Shown one piece after another: positions 1 through 9,345 of a DNA stretch of 64,000 nucleotides. Positions within the stretch are counted from its first letter, which is position 1; the number at the start of each line of letters is the position of its first letter. The notes below the pieces were generated by a model that was not told the origin of the DNA, did no database searches, and saw only the letters and a program-made list of their open reading frames with translations. This DNA is from an uncultured bacterium (GTDB taxonomy: Bacteria; Actinomycetota; Actinomycetes; S36-B12; CAIYMF01). The stretch covers positions 52,900 to 116,899 of the forward strand of contig CAIKEU010000058.1 of assembly GCA_903826575.1 (NCBI GenBank). The letters are read 5' to 3'. The translations under genes were made by a program, and so were the position numbers.

Positions 1-357
1 TAGGGCGTGGAAGGTGCCAACGTCGCGAACCGTGGTGAATCCGGCAGCAATGGTGTCGCGCGCATTTGCAACGCCGGCGAGTGCTTCGCGCGCCGCCGTC
101 GTCATGACCATGCCTGCGTAGCCGTGACCAGACTCGAGTTGGCCGATGACGTGGGCGTGGCAGTCGATCATGCCCGGTAGGACGACGTGTTCGGTGAGAT
201 CAACGGTGGGTACACCCTCGGGCACCCCGTGAGAGATAGGCGCAACAGCCACGATCCGGTCGTCGGAGATGTGTATCGCCTGCGCCGGGAGAACTCTTCC
301 GCCATCGACGTCAACGAGTTTGCCGGCGAGTACCACATGGGTCGTTGCTGAAGTCAT
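1..357 (-). CDS. Amidohydrolase family protein, N-terminal part (cut by window edge)
   Basis: The reading frame is open from an ATG at 357 to the window edge, giving 119 residues of the N-terminus. It begins with a short beta-sandwich segment and reaches the motif DCHAHV at about residues 71-76. This is the HxH metal-binding signature of the amidohydrolase superfamily. It continues with an AGFTTVRDVG motif typical of imidazolonepropionase-like and prolidase-like amidohydrolases. The family hydrolyses C-N bonds in cyclic amides, imides or peptides with one or two metal ions; the substrate cannot be told from this fragment. There is no clear Shine-Dalgarno sequence, but a TAGGGT box ends 6 nt before the ATG, so the transcript may be leaderless. 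Confidence 0.85.
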   Translation of the reverse strand, partial: MTSATTHVVLAGKLVDVDGGRVLPAQAIHISDDRIVAVAPISHGVPEGVPTVDLTEHVVLPGMIDCHAHVIGQLESGHGYAGMVMTTAAREALAGVANARDTIAAGFTTVRDVGTFHAL

Positions 358-363
358 GGATCG

Positions 364-369
364 ACCCTA
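364..369 (-). promoter_or_regulatory. Candidate -10 box of a leaderless promoter (amidohydrolase gene)
   Basis: On the minus strand TAGGGT matches the TANNNT -10 pattern and is followed by exactly 6 nt and the ATG at 357. No ribosome binding site is present in that space. The same spacing recurs at several other genes of the window. Confidence 0.45.
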
Positions 370-448
370 GCGATTTGGATGCTCGCTTGCGATGGGCTCG
401 CGGAATCAGACTTATTGCTCGTGGTGCCACAGCAATCCGCCCAATTGA

Positions 449-490
449 AAACGGCTCGTTGGTTCTCCCTATGAGACCAACGAGCCGTTT
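449..490 (-). terminator. Rho-independent terminator after msrA
   Basis: A perfect 15-bp inverted repeat (449-463 with 476-490) encloses a 12-nt loop. It begins 9 bp beyond the msrA stop codon. On the minus strand the stem is followed by a short T run (TTTTC), so it most likely ends the msrA transcript before the amidohydrolase gene. Confidence 0.8.
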
Positions 491-499
491 CGGAGTTGT

Positions 500-1153
500 C
501 TAGAGGGCTGGGAGTTTCAGACCAGTCTCTGAGTGACAGTCATAGCCGTTTGGATGCGAGTACAGGTACTGCTGGTGGTACGGCTCGGCGAAGTAGAACG
601 GCAGCCCGTCGGCTGGTCCGACTTCGGTGGTGACCTCGCCATACTTGCGCTCGCGGATCAGCGCATCGAATGATGCCCGGGTCCGCTCGACGATGTCGGC
701 CTGCTCGTCGTTCGTCCAGAACACTGCCGAGCGGTACTGCGTACCCACGTCGTTGCCTTGACGGTAGCCCTGGGTCGGATCGTGGTTCTCCCAGAACACC
801 TTGAGCAGGTCGTAGGTAGACACGACGGAGGGGTCGTAGACAACCAGCACGTTCTCCGCGTGGCCGGTACGACCGGTGCAGACCTCCTCGTACGACGCGT
901 TCGGAGTGATTCCGCCCTGGTAGCCGACGGCCGTAGTGTAAACGCCGGGGATTCTCCAGAACTTCTTCTCCGCGCCCCAGAAGCAGCCCATGCCGAGGTA
1001 AAGGCTTTCGGTGCCCTTCGGGTAGGGGCCCTCTATCAACGTCCCGAGCACAAGATGCTCGGCGGGCAGTTCAAATTGGCGCTGGGGACGCCCAGGAAGG
1101 GCATCTTCCGGAGTCACCATGCGGGTCTTGGCAGCTGAGCCAAACAAGAACAT
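500..1153 (-). CDS. msrA: Peptide methionine sulfoxide reductase MsrA
   Basis: The 217-residue product reduces the S-epimer of methionine sulfoxide in oxidised proteins using thioredoxin-derived electrons in the cytoplasm. The catalytic signature GCFWGAE is present with the active cysteine at about residue 57. The family blocks GxxYR and GHAE are also recognisable, and a distal cysteine (YDCHSETG) lies near the C-terminus. The ATG at 1153 was chosen over an upstream in-frame ATG at 1201 for two reasons: GAGAGG lies 9 nt before it, and actinobacterial MsrA proteins usually begin with a short MxxFG segment. The gene is monocistronic and ends in a strong hairpin. Confidence 0.95.
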   Translation of the reverse strand: MFLFGSAAKTRMVTPEDALPGRPQRQFELPAEHLVLGTLIEGPYPKGTESLYLGMGCFWGAEKKFWRIPGVYTTAVGYQGGITPNASYEEVCTGRTGHAENVLVVYDPSVVSTYDLLKVFWENHDPTQGYRQGNDVGTQYRSAVFWTNDEQADIVERTRASFDALIRERKYGEVTTEVGPADGLPFYFAEPYHQQYLYSHPNGYDCHSETGLKLPAL

Positions 1154-1288
1154 GAACACCAACCTCTCAAAGGATGCGTTCACTGCGATCGCAGTTCGCA
1201 TTTTCTACAACATCGGAATGGTCCAAATCCTTCCCTCAGTCACAAGAAAGTCTGGCGTACTGATGATGAATGTGCGCGCCCGGCCCCG

Positions 1289-1294
1289 TAGGGT
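1289..1294 (+). promoter_or_regulatory. Candidate -10 box of a leaderless promoter (metB-like gene)
   Basis: TAGGGT (TANNNT pattern) ends 6 nt before the ATG at 1301. The intervening TCTCAT has no Shine-Dalgarno character, so transcription would start at or next to the start codon. Confidence 0.45.
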
Positions 1295-1300
1295 TCTCAT

Positions 1301-2479
1301 ATGAGTAATCACCCGCTGTGGACCCACACTGAGACTGTCGCCCTGCATGCTGGCCAGGAGCCCGATGAACGAACCGGCGCTGTCGTGCCGCCGATCTATC
1401 AGGTTTCGACCTACGCCCAGGACGGTGTCGGTGGGCTGCGCAACGGCTACGAATACTCGCGGTCCGGAAACCCAACTCGCGATGCCCTTCAGGAGTGTCT
1501 TGCGGCATTGGAGGATCCGGTTGGTGCGGCGGCGGGAACGACTAAGGGCATGGCCTTTGCCTCCGGCCTCGCAGCTGAAGACACCCTGATGCGAACGGTG
1601 CTCTCACCTGGCGCACACGCGGTGATCCCGGACGATGCTTACGGCGGCACCTTCCGTCTTTTCTCGCGAGTCCTCGGACGGTGGGGAGTCGAATACACTC
1701 CGGCGCGGTTGACGGATCTTGCAGCAGTGGAAGCGGCAATTCAGCCTGGACGTACGTCGATGATCTGGATCGAGACGCCGACCAATCCGCTCCTTCGCGT
1801 GGCGGATATCGCGGCGATCGCTGAGTTGGCTCACGCCAACAACGCGATTCTCGTCGTCGACAATACCTTCGCCTCGCCGTACCTCCAGCAGCCGCTACTC
1901 CTCGGCGCAGACGTCGTCGTGCACTCAACGACGAAGTACCTCGGTGGTCACAGTGATGTAATCGGTGGCGCATTAATTGCACGTGATCCGGAACTGGCCG
2001 AACAACTTGCTTATCACCAAAACGCAATGGGTGCTGTGGCTGCGCCGCTCGATTCGTGGTTGGTATTGCGTGGTGCGAAGACGCTGGCGGTACGCATGGA
2101 TCGTCACTGCGCCAACGCCAAGGTGATCGTCGACATGCTCAGTAGCCACTCTGCCGTTTCTGAGGTGCTGTACCCAGGGCTCGAAGGTCACGATGGCCAT
2201 CATGTGGCCGTCAAGCAGATGCGCGATTTCGGCGGAATGATCAGCTTCCGGGTCAATGGAAGTGAGCAGAAAGCGCTCGACGTCTGCGCGGCCACGCAAC
2301 TGTTCACGCTTGGTGAGTCACTCGGTGGTGTCGAGTCGCTGATCGAGCACCCGGCGCGAATGACGCACGCCTCGGTTGCGGGCTCGGCACTGGAAGTTCC
2401 TTCCGACCTGATCCGCCTTTCTGTTGGTATCGAGCATGTTGACGATCTTGTCGCGGATCTTCAGCAGGCGCTGGGGTGA
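1301..2479 (+). CDS. metB: Cystathionine gamma-synthase / gamma-lyase (PLP enzyme)
   Basis: This 392-residue fold-type I PLP enzyme of the Cys/Met metabolism family interconverts cystathionine, cysteine and homoserine derivatives in transsulfuration. The PLP lysine is K212 within the motif STTKY. The N-terminal YSRSGNPT block, which binds the PLP phosphate of the neighbouring subunit, and the VVDNTFASP segment are both present. Synthase and lyase cannot be separated by eye. Synthase is preferred because the neighbourhood (greA, mca downstream) resembles the mycobacterial metB region. The stop codon overlaps the GTG of the next gene by 4 nt, implying translational coupling. Confidence 0.88.
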   Translation: MSNHPLWTHTETVALHAGQEPDERTGAVVPPIYQVSTYAQDGVGGLRNGYEYSRSGNPTRDALQECLAALEDPVGAAAGTTKGMAFASGLAAEDTLMRTVLSPGAHAVIPDDAYGGTFRLFSRVLGRWGVEYTPARLTDLAAVEAAIQPGRTSMIWIETPTNPLLRVADIAAIAELAHANNAILVVDNTFASPYLQQPLLLGADVVVHSTTKYLGGHSDVIGGALIARDPELAEQLAYHQNAMGAVAAPLDSWLVLRGAKTLAVRMDRHCANAKVIVDMLSSHSAVSEVLYPGLEGHDGHHVAVKQMRDFGGMISFRVNGSEQKALDVCAATQLFTLGESLGGVESLIEHPARMTHASVAGSALEVPSDLIRLSVGIEHVDDLVADLQQALG

Positions 2480-3846
2480 GTTCGCCGTACATCGTCTGCG
2501 TCGACACCGGGTCTACGTTTACGAAGGCTGCCGCCGTCTCGGTGGGTGACGACGCCGGCGCATTGCTAGCGACGGCGGCCGTACCGACCACGGTTGGCGC
2601 CGGTCAAGACGTGCTAACGGGTCTGGACGCGGCGGTTGCAGAGGTCGTTGCGACCGCTGGCGGTTCACCGATTGAGATTCGCGCTTGCTCATCGGCTGGC
2701 GGTGGTCTGCGGCTTGCGGTCGTCGGCTACGAGCGTGTGGTGACGGCGGAAGCCGGTGCACGAGTTGGACTTTCGGCCGGTGCCAAGGTGGTGCATGTGT
2801 CCAGCGGCGCGCTGGATCGTTCGGGCATCGACGCGCTCAAGGCGGATCGCCCTGACGTGGTGCTGCTTGTCGGCGGTACCGACGGTGGTGATGTTGAAGT
2901 TTTGCTTCACAACGCAGGAATGCTGGCCGACGCGGGGCCCAAAGTGCCCTACGTCGTGGCTGGCAATGTCGACGCTCAGGCTGATGCCGTCGCGACTTTC
3001 GTCAAGCGCAAACGCACCGTAGTGGCTTGCGATAACGTCCTGCCGAAGATTGGCGTGCTCAATCCACTGCCGGCCCGTGCCGCCATTCGTGGCGTGTTCA
3101 TTCACCACGTCATTGGTGGCAAGGGATTCACGAAAGGTCCACGCTTCGCCAGCCTCGTCCGTGGTGCCACACCGGACCTTGTGCTTGCCGGTGTCGAGCT
3201 ACTCGCGGACTCCGGGCTTGGGGACGTACTTTTGGTTGACGTTGGTGGTGCGACGACGGATGTGTACTCCGCGCTCATTCCTGACGCAGAAGAACATCCT
3301 GCACATCGCGAGGTCGTCGAGGTGATGTGGCGAGGAAGAACTGTAGAGGGTGATCTCGGAATGCGCTGGAGTGCAACGGGTGTCGTTGATGCAGCGGTTA
3401 GTGAACGGTTGATTGATGTGAGTGAATCAACCAATCTTTTGGTTGTCGTGGCTCATGACCGCCATGACGATCCCTCGTGGCTTCCCCGAGACGAGGCTGA
3501 TCACGATGTCGATGCGGACATTGCCCGCCTTGCATTGACGATCGCGCTACGTCGCCACGCGCGTGCGTCGGAGTCGATCGAGGGACGCACACCCGGCCGC
3601 AACCTCAGTGACATTCGCCTCGTGATTCTGAGCGGGGGAGTGTTTCGTCATGCGGGCGATGCTCGGTTGGCGACGATGGTCGCGCCCGTAACATCTGATT
3701 TCGCTGGCGGCTGGCGAGTTCCTACGTCTCCACGCATAACAGTGGACCGTCAGTATGTGATGGCTGCTGCAGGGCTACTGAGCGAGGACTATCCCAAGGC
3801 GGCACAGAACCTCATCAGCGCGGCGCTGGTTTCCGTCGAATCGTGA
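2476..3846 (+). CDS. MutL/GlmL-family ASKHA ATPase (mutase reactivase-like)
   Basis: The 456-residue protein has an actin/Hsp70-like ATPase core. A phosphate-1 loop (VDTGSTFTKA) lies near residues 9-18, and a phosphate-2 loop (VDVGGATTDVYS) near residues 254-265. A conserved LLVGGTDGGD block sits between them. This matches the glutamate mutase MutL/GlmL family, whose members are encoded beside B12-dependent glutamate mutase and are thought to reactivate it. No mutase subunit is visible in this window, so the partner is unknown. It overlaps the metB-like gene by 4 nt (GTGA), which suggests a joint role in amino-acid metabolism. That last point is inference. Confidence 0.8.
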   Translation: MSSPYIVCVDTGSTFTKAAAVSVGDDAGALLATAAVPTTVGAGQDVLTGLDAAVAEVVATAGGSPIEIRACSSAGGGLRLAVVGYERVVTAEAGARVGLSAGAKVVHVSSGALDRSGIDALKADRPDVVLLVGGTDGGDVEVLLHNAGMLADAGPKVPYVVAGNVDAQADAVATFVKRKRTVVACDNVLPKIGVLNPLPARAAIRGVFIHHVIGGKGFTKGPRFASLVRGATPDLVLAGVELLADSGLGDVLLVDVGGATTDVYSALIPDAEEHPAHREVVEVMWRGRTVEGDLGMRWSATGVVDAAVSERLIDVSESTNLLVVVAHDRHDDPSWLPRDEADHDVDADIARLALTIALRRHARASESIEGRTPGRNLSDIRLVILSGGVFRHAGDARLATMVAPVTSDFAGGWRVPTSPRITVDRQYVMAAAGLLSEDYPKAAQNLISAALVSVES

Positions 3847-3854
3847 GCTGTCGC

Positions 3855-4529
3855 CTAGGGCAACGCCCAATCAATAGGCGCTGCTCCGAGCGAGGTCAGA
3901 TGTTTATTCACACGACTAAACGGCTTCGAACCGAAGAACCCACCATGTGCCGATAGTGGACTTGGGTGCACGCTTGCCACGATCGGCGTGCTCTCGAGTA
4001 ACGGAGTGAGGGTCTGAGCGTCGCGACCCCACAGGACCGCAACGAGTGGCTGATCGCGCTGAACCAAAGCTGAAATCGCGTGTGCGGTGACCTGTTCCCA
4101 ACCCTTGCCGCGATGTGAACCGGGTTTACCGGGCGAGACGGTGAGTACCCGATTGAGAAGTAGGACGCCGCGGTCGGCCCATGGACTTAGATCACCGGAT
4201 GTGGGTGTCGGAACAACAACATCATCAACGAGTTCTCGATAGATGTTGGCCAGCGACCGCGGCAGAGGTCGAACGGCCTGGTCGACTGAAAACGATAAAC
4301 CCACCGGATGGCCAGGTGTTGGATACGGATCCTGACCAACGATCAAAACGCGAACGTGATCGATCGGTTGACGAAATGCGCGCAACACGTTGTCGCCTGA
4401 TGGCAGATAGCCGCGACCCGCGCCAACCTCGTCGCGAAGAAACGTCCCAATTGCGGTGATGGTGTCACTAACCGGTTCAAGGACCTCAGCCCAGCCTGGT
4501 CCGACCAATTCATTGAGCGGCCGCGCCAC
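3855..4529 (-). CDS. ung: Uracil-DNA glycosylase, family 1
   Basis: The protein removes uracil from DNA as the first step of base excision repair. The family-1 water-activating motif GQDPYP with its catalytic aspartate is present. So are the uracil-pocket GLSFSV segment and the minor-groove HPSPLS loop near the C-terminus. About 224 residues is normal for the family. The GTG at 4529 is preferred because AAGG lies 10 nt upstream. A GTG at 4538 overlaps the stop of the methyltransferase gene as GTGA but has no spaced ribosome binding site. It is the last gene of a leftward operon with the methyltransferase and MFS genes, and converges on the GlmL-like gene. Confidence 0.93.
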   Translation of the reverse strand: MARPLNELVGPGWAEVLEPVSDTITAIGTFLRDEVGAGRGYLPSGDNVLRAFRQPIDHVRVLIVGQDPYPTPGHPVGLSFSVDQAVRPLPRSLANIYRELVDDVVVPTPTSGDLSPWADRGVLLLNRVLTVSPGKPGSHRGKGWEQVTAHAISALVQRDQPLVAVLWGRDAQTLTPLLESTPIVASVHPSPLSAHGGFFGSKPFSRVNKHLTSLGAAPIDWALP

Positions 4530-4534
4530 GATCT

Positions 4535-5425
4535 TCACACCTTGGTGGCGATCAGGCTGAACGCGACGGGAAGCCCCTCGGGCTGATCTGCGGGGGTCAT
4601 GCCACGGCCAACGAGGAGTCTCCACTTTCCGTCGCCACCCTGCTGAAGGAGATCGTCCCCGCGAGGATCGAAGGCAAGCTCGACGAACTCGTCGAGGCGG
4701 TCGATCCGCATCCCCGCGCAGACGGCCGAAGTAACGACATTCGCAATGGAGTGGGCGAAATTCGTTGTGGTGGAGGTGATTGCGCTGGAGGGATCGGCGT
4801 AGCTGCCGGAGCCGGATTCGGTGAAATGGCCACCGTCACCGTAGGGGAAATCCAGAACCAACTCAGGCGTTCGCTTGCTGAACACCTGATACACGGGATG
4901 AATTTCAAACATGACCAGCGTGCCACCTGGGCGTAACGCACGAGCGACCTGAGACATCCACAGGTCTAGATCGTCGATCCAACAGATCGCGCCGATGGTC
5001 ACGTAAACCATGTCGAATCGAGCATGAAGCAATTCGGGCAAGTTACGTGAATCGGTTTCAACGGTGTCGATCGAAACGCCTATCGTCGAAGCAAGGTCAC
5101 GGGCACGTTGCAGCGCAACGGCCGAGAAATCCGCACATGTGACATTCGCACCTGCCCGAGCCAGCACCACACCATCGACCCCGATGTGACTCTGCAAGTA
5201 GAGGATGTCGAGCCCGGCGACCTGTGAGAGCGGTTGATCAAGAGGGGCAGCAGTTGCTCGCGCGATCGCGTTCTCTTCGATGGACGTCATCAACGTGCCG
5301 CCGGCTATTACTCGATCAAGTTGGTAGTAGCGATCCTCCGCCGTCGTGCCGTGGACGCCGGCCGCTTGTTCCCAGAAGTTATGATTGCCGGCGATCAGGT
5401 CGTCCAGATTTTCTAAATCACTCAT
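4535..5425 (-). CDS. Class I SAM-dependent methyltransferase
   Basis: The 296-residue soluble protein has a Rossmann-type methyltransferase core. The glycine motif is altered (LQSHIGVDG), the acidic strand-2 end is CADFS, and motif IV is FDMVYVTIG. An [15 protein letters not shown] segment is typical of the UbiE/Methyltransf_25 group. The substrate is not identifiable. Its start overlaps the MFS stop (ATGA) and its stop overlaps a possible start of the uracil-DNA glycosylase gene, so the three genes are probably one transcript. Small-molecule methylation linked to the adjacent exporter is possible but unproven. Confidence 0.8.
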   Translation of the reverse strand: MSDLENLDDLIAGNHNFWEQAAGVHGTTAEDRYYQLDRVIAGGTLMTSIEENAIARATAAPLDQPLSQVAGLDILYLQSHIGVDGVVLARAGANVTCADFSAVALQRARDLASTIGVSIDTVETDSRNLPELLHARFDMVYVTIGAICWIDDLDLWMSQVARALRPGGTLVMFEIHPVYQVFSKRTPELVLDFPYGDGGHFTESGSGSYADPSSAITSTTTNFAHSIANVVTSAVCAGMRIDRLDEFVELAFDPRGDDLLQQGGDGKWRLLVGRGMTPADQPEGLPVAFSLIATKV

Positions 5426-6744
5426 GGAACGTGAACCGGATTCTCATCTGGATCGATTCCCGGTCCATCGACGGCGTGCACCCATTCCGTTTCGTTAGTC
5501 ACGGGTTGATTCTGCTTCAGCGTCTCGGGAATTATCAACGACAGTACGAAGCCGATCCCGAGAATGGCTGCCCCTACGAGGAATCCAACGGAGAACGATC
5601 CCGTGGTGTCAACGATCTTCCCGGCGATAAGAGGGGCGGCGACGGCGCCGACGTCGCTCATCATCTGGTACGTCGAAACGATCGGGCCACCGCGTTTGCC
5701 CCCCGTCATGTCGCCAACGACGGCAGCTGGTGCTGAGGCCAAGAAGGCGGCACCAAAGCCCAGGATGGCCATCGTGACGAGGAATAGTGCCAGCGAATTT
5801 GTGAGAGCCAAAACAACAAAGCCCGCGGTGGTGGCTGCCGTCCCAATGATCAGGGCTGGCTTACGTCCAAGCGTATCTGCCATTCGTCCCGCCGGCAGCA
5901 GCAGGAGGCCTTGGACGATTGCTGAGACCAAAAGCCCGTAGCCTGTCCACTGCCTGCCCAGGGCGAGCGCTTCAACGACGAAAAGTGGGATCAGGGCCGA
6001 ACGTAATCCGAACGATGCGAACCCATTTCCCAGGTTGATCACCAGTGCCGTTAAGTAAGCCCGGTTGCCCAGTGCTCTACGAAGTGAACCCACTTCGTCC
6101 GCCGGTGTTGCGCTACTGCCGTCTGCGTTTGGAAGGTCGCGCAACTTTGTCTTCGCCAACATGGTGATCGTGACGATCGTCGCGGCAGTCAAAGTGGCCG
6201 AGTAGACGAAGAAGGGCGCCCGGATTGAGATGCCGAGGACGAGTCCGCCGACGGCTGGCCCAGCGATACCACCGAGAAGAAAGCCACCCTGGTACGCGGC
6301 CGATGCTCGCCCCCGTTGCTCTGGCTCAACGGCGTGAAGTAACAACGCCATGGCCGACACGGTGAACATCGCCGAGCCGAGCCCACCGATCCCGCGTAGG
6401 ACAATTAGGTGGACGTAATCGCTAGCCAAGCCTGCGAGCCCAGAAGATACGGCCACGATGGCAAGGCCGGTTGCCAAGACGATTCGTTCGCCGAATCGGT
6501 TGATCAAAAGGCCCGCCGGTGTCGCACTAATCAAGCGGAAGAAGGCGAACACGCTGATGACGGCGCTGGCCTGAAAGACACTGACACCAAAGGATTTTGC
6601 AAAGATCGGAATCGCAGGGGCAACGATCCCGAAGCCAAGGGCGACGAAGAATGCCACGGTTGACAGAACGGCAACCTCTCGGGGAAGGCCGTTGAGCATT
6701 GAGGTTCGCTGCAGACGCGCACCGATGGCACTGGCGAGGTCCAC
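5422..6744 (-). CDS. MFS transporter, DHA1-type drug/metabolite exporter
   Basis: The 440-residue protein has about twelve hydrophobic segments in two halves. The loop between TM2 and TM3 carries an RFGER element, and RMADTLGRKP is the equivalent loop in the second half. These are motif A of the major facilitator superfamily. TM4-5 shows the LRGIGGLGSAMF pattern seen in DHA1 drug exporters. It should work as a proton antiporter in the cytoplasmic membrane with unknown substrate. The start is a GTG at 6744 with AAGG 8 nt upstream. It is the first gene of a leftward operon with the methyltransferase and Ung. Confidence 0.85.
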   Translation of the reverse strand: MDLASAIGARLQRTSMLNGLPREVAVLSTVAFFVALGFGIVAPAIPIFAKSFGVSVFQASAVISVFAFFRLISATPAGLLINRFGERIVLATGLAIVAVSSGLAGLASDYVHLIVLRGIGGLGSAMFTVSAMALLLHAVEPEQRGRASAAYQGGFLLGGIAGPAVGGLVLGISIRAPFFVYSATLTAATIVTITMLAKTKLRDLPNADGSSATPADEVGSLRRALGNRAYLTALVINLGNGFASFGLRSALIPLFVVEALALGRQWTGYGLLVSAIVQGLLLLPAGRMADTLGRKPALIIGTAATTAGFVVLALTNSLALFLVTMAILGFGAAFLASAPAAVVGDMTGGKRGGPIVSTYQMMSDVGAVAAPLIAGKIVDTTGSFSVGFLVGAAILGIGFVLSLIIPETLKQNQPVTNETEWVHAVDGPGIDPDENPVHVP

Positions 6745-6833
6745 GATGAAACCTTTCCCTTGATGTTGATCACCATCATGTCAGGCAGTGATTTATTCGG
6801 CTGGCTGACATGCCTTGATCGGTCTAGCGAAGA

Positions 6834-8792
6834 TCAGGCTGATCTAGAACGACCCGCTCTGCGCTTAAGATAATCGCTGACGACGTAATCGCCGAGCCGG
6901 TCGCCCTCGGGTGCCAAGACTCGTCCACCGTTGCGCCGGGCCATCTCGTCAAGGAACTGGGCAAGGCGAGGCTCGTCGCCTAGTCGGAAGAACGTGAGTG
7001 GAACTCCACGCTTGGTCATCGCGTCAACCTGAGCGACTGTCAGGTTGATGGTTTCCGGCTCAGGCGGCCACGAAAACCACCAGTCACCATTGCGGTCAAG
7101 GTGTGCGGTTGGTTCCCCATCGGTGATCACCATGACGACAGGCTCGGCATCGGGATGCTTGTCGAGGAATCGGCCCGCAAGCATGAGCGCATGTTGAAGA
7201 TTTGTGCCCTGAATTTCGTTGGCGTCTAGGTCAGGCAATTCATGCGGTGCGATCCGTCGAGCGAGGTTCGCGAAGGCAATGATCTCCATCGCGTCAAGTG
7301 GGAATTGCGTGCTTGCCAAGGAATGTAGGGCCATAGCCGTGGTCTTCGCAGTGCGCCAGGTGTCGTTCATAACCATGGAGAACGACTGGTCGACGAGCAG
7401 AACTACCGCCGCTCGAGTGCGTCGCTCGGTTTCCCGAATCTCGAAGTCATCTGAGCTCAGCATCGGCGAGTTCGGATTGATCATGCGTCGTCGAACTGAG
7501 TTAGAAACGGTGCGCACGACGTCGATCGGCTGCTCGTCGCCAAACTGCCAGCCGCGCGTGGTGCCCGTGAGCTCACCTGCGGCACCGGCGTTGTGAACGT
7601 CATGATCGCCGCGTCGGCCGCCCTCGAGAGAGGCAAAAACCTTGCGCAGGGCGGACTGTCCGATACGACGGATCGCCTTGGCCGTGAGCTCGATATCGCC
7701 ACCCTTGTTCGTCAAATATCCTTGCCGTTCGAGTTCACGTTCGAGTTCTTGAAGACGACGCAGGTCGTCAACCGCTTGACGTCCAAGGGCGCGAGCGACT
7801 GCTTCTTCGTCGACATCGTCAAGGCTCGCGCCGGCGTAGTCTTGGCCGAGCGATTCGGATAACGCATCGAGGTCGGCGAGGTCGGCGAGGGCTTGCGTTG
7901 CATCGCCAAGACTGAGCGGCTCATCGCCGCGCATTCGTTGACGTCCGGACCAGGGTAGGTCAGGACGTAAAGCCCGCAGAGAATCACCGAGGCGGCCCAT
8001 CTCCGATGCAAGATCAAGATCATTCATGGCCTGCGCCATGAGCTCACCAAGTTCTTGTCGCTGCTCAGGGGACAGCGAATCCATCATCCGCTGCATCGCG
8101 GCAGCCTGACGGGCGAGTTGATCGAGCAGTTGTTCCATGGACTCAGGTGTGTCGGGGAAGAACTCGCCATGTTTGTCCATGAAGTCGGTGAAGTCCTGAT
8201 CGGTGTCCTCGCCGCGAGCATGCTTGTCGATCATGTTGTTTAGATCGCCCAGCATGTCTTTGAGAGCCTGTCGGTTCTGCGAATCTGCGGGGCTCTCCAG
8301 CGCCTGCTTCATCCCACGGAACTGCTGATCGAGAACCTCACGTTGAAGCATGTCGCGCAATTCTTGGAAGGTCTCGCGGGCCTCCGGCGACTGCCAGTCG
8401 TAATCTGATAACTCTCGCACGGCCGCCGAGGTGCTATTCGGTAGTGCGTCGAGTTGAGTTTCGCGAAAGCGCGCGTCATCGGAAGGATCGGGAAAGAGAG
8501 CGTGTTGCTCGTGTGAAACTGCTTTATCGAGAAGCTCTTTCGCCCGCTCGAGAGTGCCGTCCATTCGTCCGGATCGCTCAAGCGAACGTCGTCGCTGCTG
8601 GACCTGACGCATCAGGTCGTTGAGTCCGCGCAAGCCATCAGCACCGCCCTGCAACAATTCACGGACTGCGTCACGGACCCGCGATCCGTCGAGAATTCGT
8701 TCGCCCAGTTCGTCAATCGCCTGTCCGGCGTCGTAGGGAGGCGCAAGCGGGTCCGGTCCGTCGTCAAAGCGTCCATATCGGTAACCACTCAT
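6834..8792 (-). CDS. VWA-domain protein, partner of MoxR-type AAA ATPase
   Basis: This 652-residue cytoplasmic protein has a long charged helical N-terminal part (roughly residues 1-420, rich in D, E, R and Q). A C-terminal von Willebrand factor A domain follows. The MIDAS metal site is visible as DQSFS near residue 462 and a second metal-site loop as ITDGEPT. Such proteins work with MoxR AAA+ ATPases, often as chelatase-like chaperones that mature metalloenzymes. The expected partner is encoded 554 bp upstream on the same strand, but a gene on the opposite strand lies between. The ATG at 8792 is only 29 bp from the divergent gene start, so its promoter probably lies inside that gene. Confidence 0.85.
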   Translation of the reverse strand: MSGYRYGRFDDGPDPLAPPYDAGQAIDELGERILDGSRVRDAVRELLQGGADGLRGLNDLMRQVQQRRRSLERSGRMDGTLERAKELLDKAVSHEQHALFPDPSDDARFRETQLDALPNSTSAAVRELSDYDWQSPEARETFQELRDMLQREVLDQQFRGMKQALESPADSQNRQALKDMLGDLNNMIDKHARGEDTDQDFTDFMDKHGEFFPDTPESMEQLLDQLARQAAAMQRMMDSLSPEQRQELGELMAQAMNDLDLASEMGRLGDSLRALRPDLPWSGRQRMRGDEPLSLGDATQALADLADLDALSESLGQDYAGASLDDVDEEAVARALGRQAVDDLRRLQELERELERQGYLTNKGGDIELTAKAIRRIGQSALRKVFASLEGGRRGDHDVHNAGAAGELTGTTRGWQFGDEQPIDVVRTVSNSVRRRMINPNSPMLSSDDFEIRETERRTRAAVVLLVDQSFSMVMNDTWRTAKTTAMALHSLASTQFPLDAMEIIAFANLARRIAPHELPDLDANEIQGTNLQHALMLAGRFLDKHPDAEPVVMVITDGEPTAHLDRNGDWWFSWPPEPETINLTVAQVDAMTKRGVPLTFFRLGDEPRLAQFLDEMARRNGGRVLAPEGDRLGDYVVSDYLKRRAGRSRSA

Positions 8793-8809
8793 CGCGCATC
8801 ACCGCGACG

Positions 8810-8815
8810 TACGAT
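8810..8815 (+). promoter_or_regulatory. Candidate -10 box of a leaderless promoter (DUF2510/YbjQ gene)
   Basis: TACGAT (TANNNT) ends 6 nt before the ATG at 8822 and lies inside the 29-bp gap between divergent genes. No ribosome binding site fits in the remaining space. Confidence 0.5.
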
Positions 8816-8821
8816 TGAGTC

Positions 8822-9322
8822 ATGACTCAAAACACGGGGAGCAACCCGACTCCGGGTTGGTATGCGAATCCAGAGAACAGCACGCAATTGCGTTGGTGGG
8901 ACGGTCAGGGGTGGACTGACCAAGTGCAAGCCACCATCTCTGAGCAAGCGCCTGGTGAACTCGGTGGCGTTCCGGCGATTTACGTTGGGCCGCCGATCAT
9001 CGTGGTGACTACTCCGGATTTGCCCGGCTACCGCGTGCTGGATGTTCACGGTGAAGTTTTCGGTATCACGGTTCGAGCGCGTAATGCCTTCTCGAATGCA
9101 GGTGCAAGTTTCCGTACCCTGTTCGGTGGTGAGGTCAAGGGTTACACCAAACTCCTGTCGGACAGCCGCCTCGAAGCCGTTGAGCGACTTCGCTTTTCGG
9201 CTCATCAGGTTGGTGGAAACGCGGTACTTGCGATGCGGTTTGATACCGGTCAGATCGCGGATCTCATGAACGAGGTTGCTGCGTACGGCACGGCTGTCAC
9301 GGTCGAACGGATCGATCCCTGA
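8822..9322 (+). CDS. DUF2510 + YbjQ/UPF0145-like domain protein
   Basis: The 166-residue protein has two parts. Residues about 10-38 form a DUF2510 module (PGWYANPENS ... LRWWDGQGW), a tryptophan-rich segment common at the N-termini of actinobacterial proteins. Residues about 68-160 resemble the YbjQ/UPF0145 family, with a VFGITVRARN start, a central GEVKGYTKLL and a VGGNAVLAMRFD core. The function of both domains is unknown. The gene runs between the VWA gene (divergent, 29 bp) and the MoxR gene (convergent, 23 bp), splitting a pair usually cotranscribed. Confidence 0.8.
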   Translation: MTQNTGSNPTPGWYANPENSTQLRWWDGQGWTDQVQATISEQAPGELGGVPAIYVGPPIIVVTTPDLPGYRVLDVHGEVFGITVRARNAFSNAGASFRTLFGGEVKGYTKLLSDSRLEAVERLRFSAHQVGGNAVLAMRFDTGQIADLMNEVAAYGTAVTVERIDP

Positions 9323-9345
9323 CTCAGCCGGCTTGTGCATCGCAA

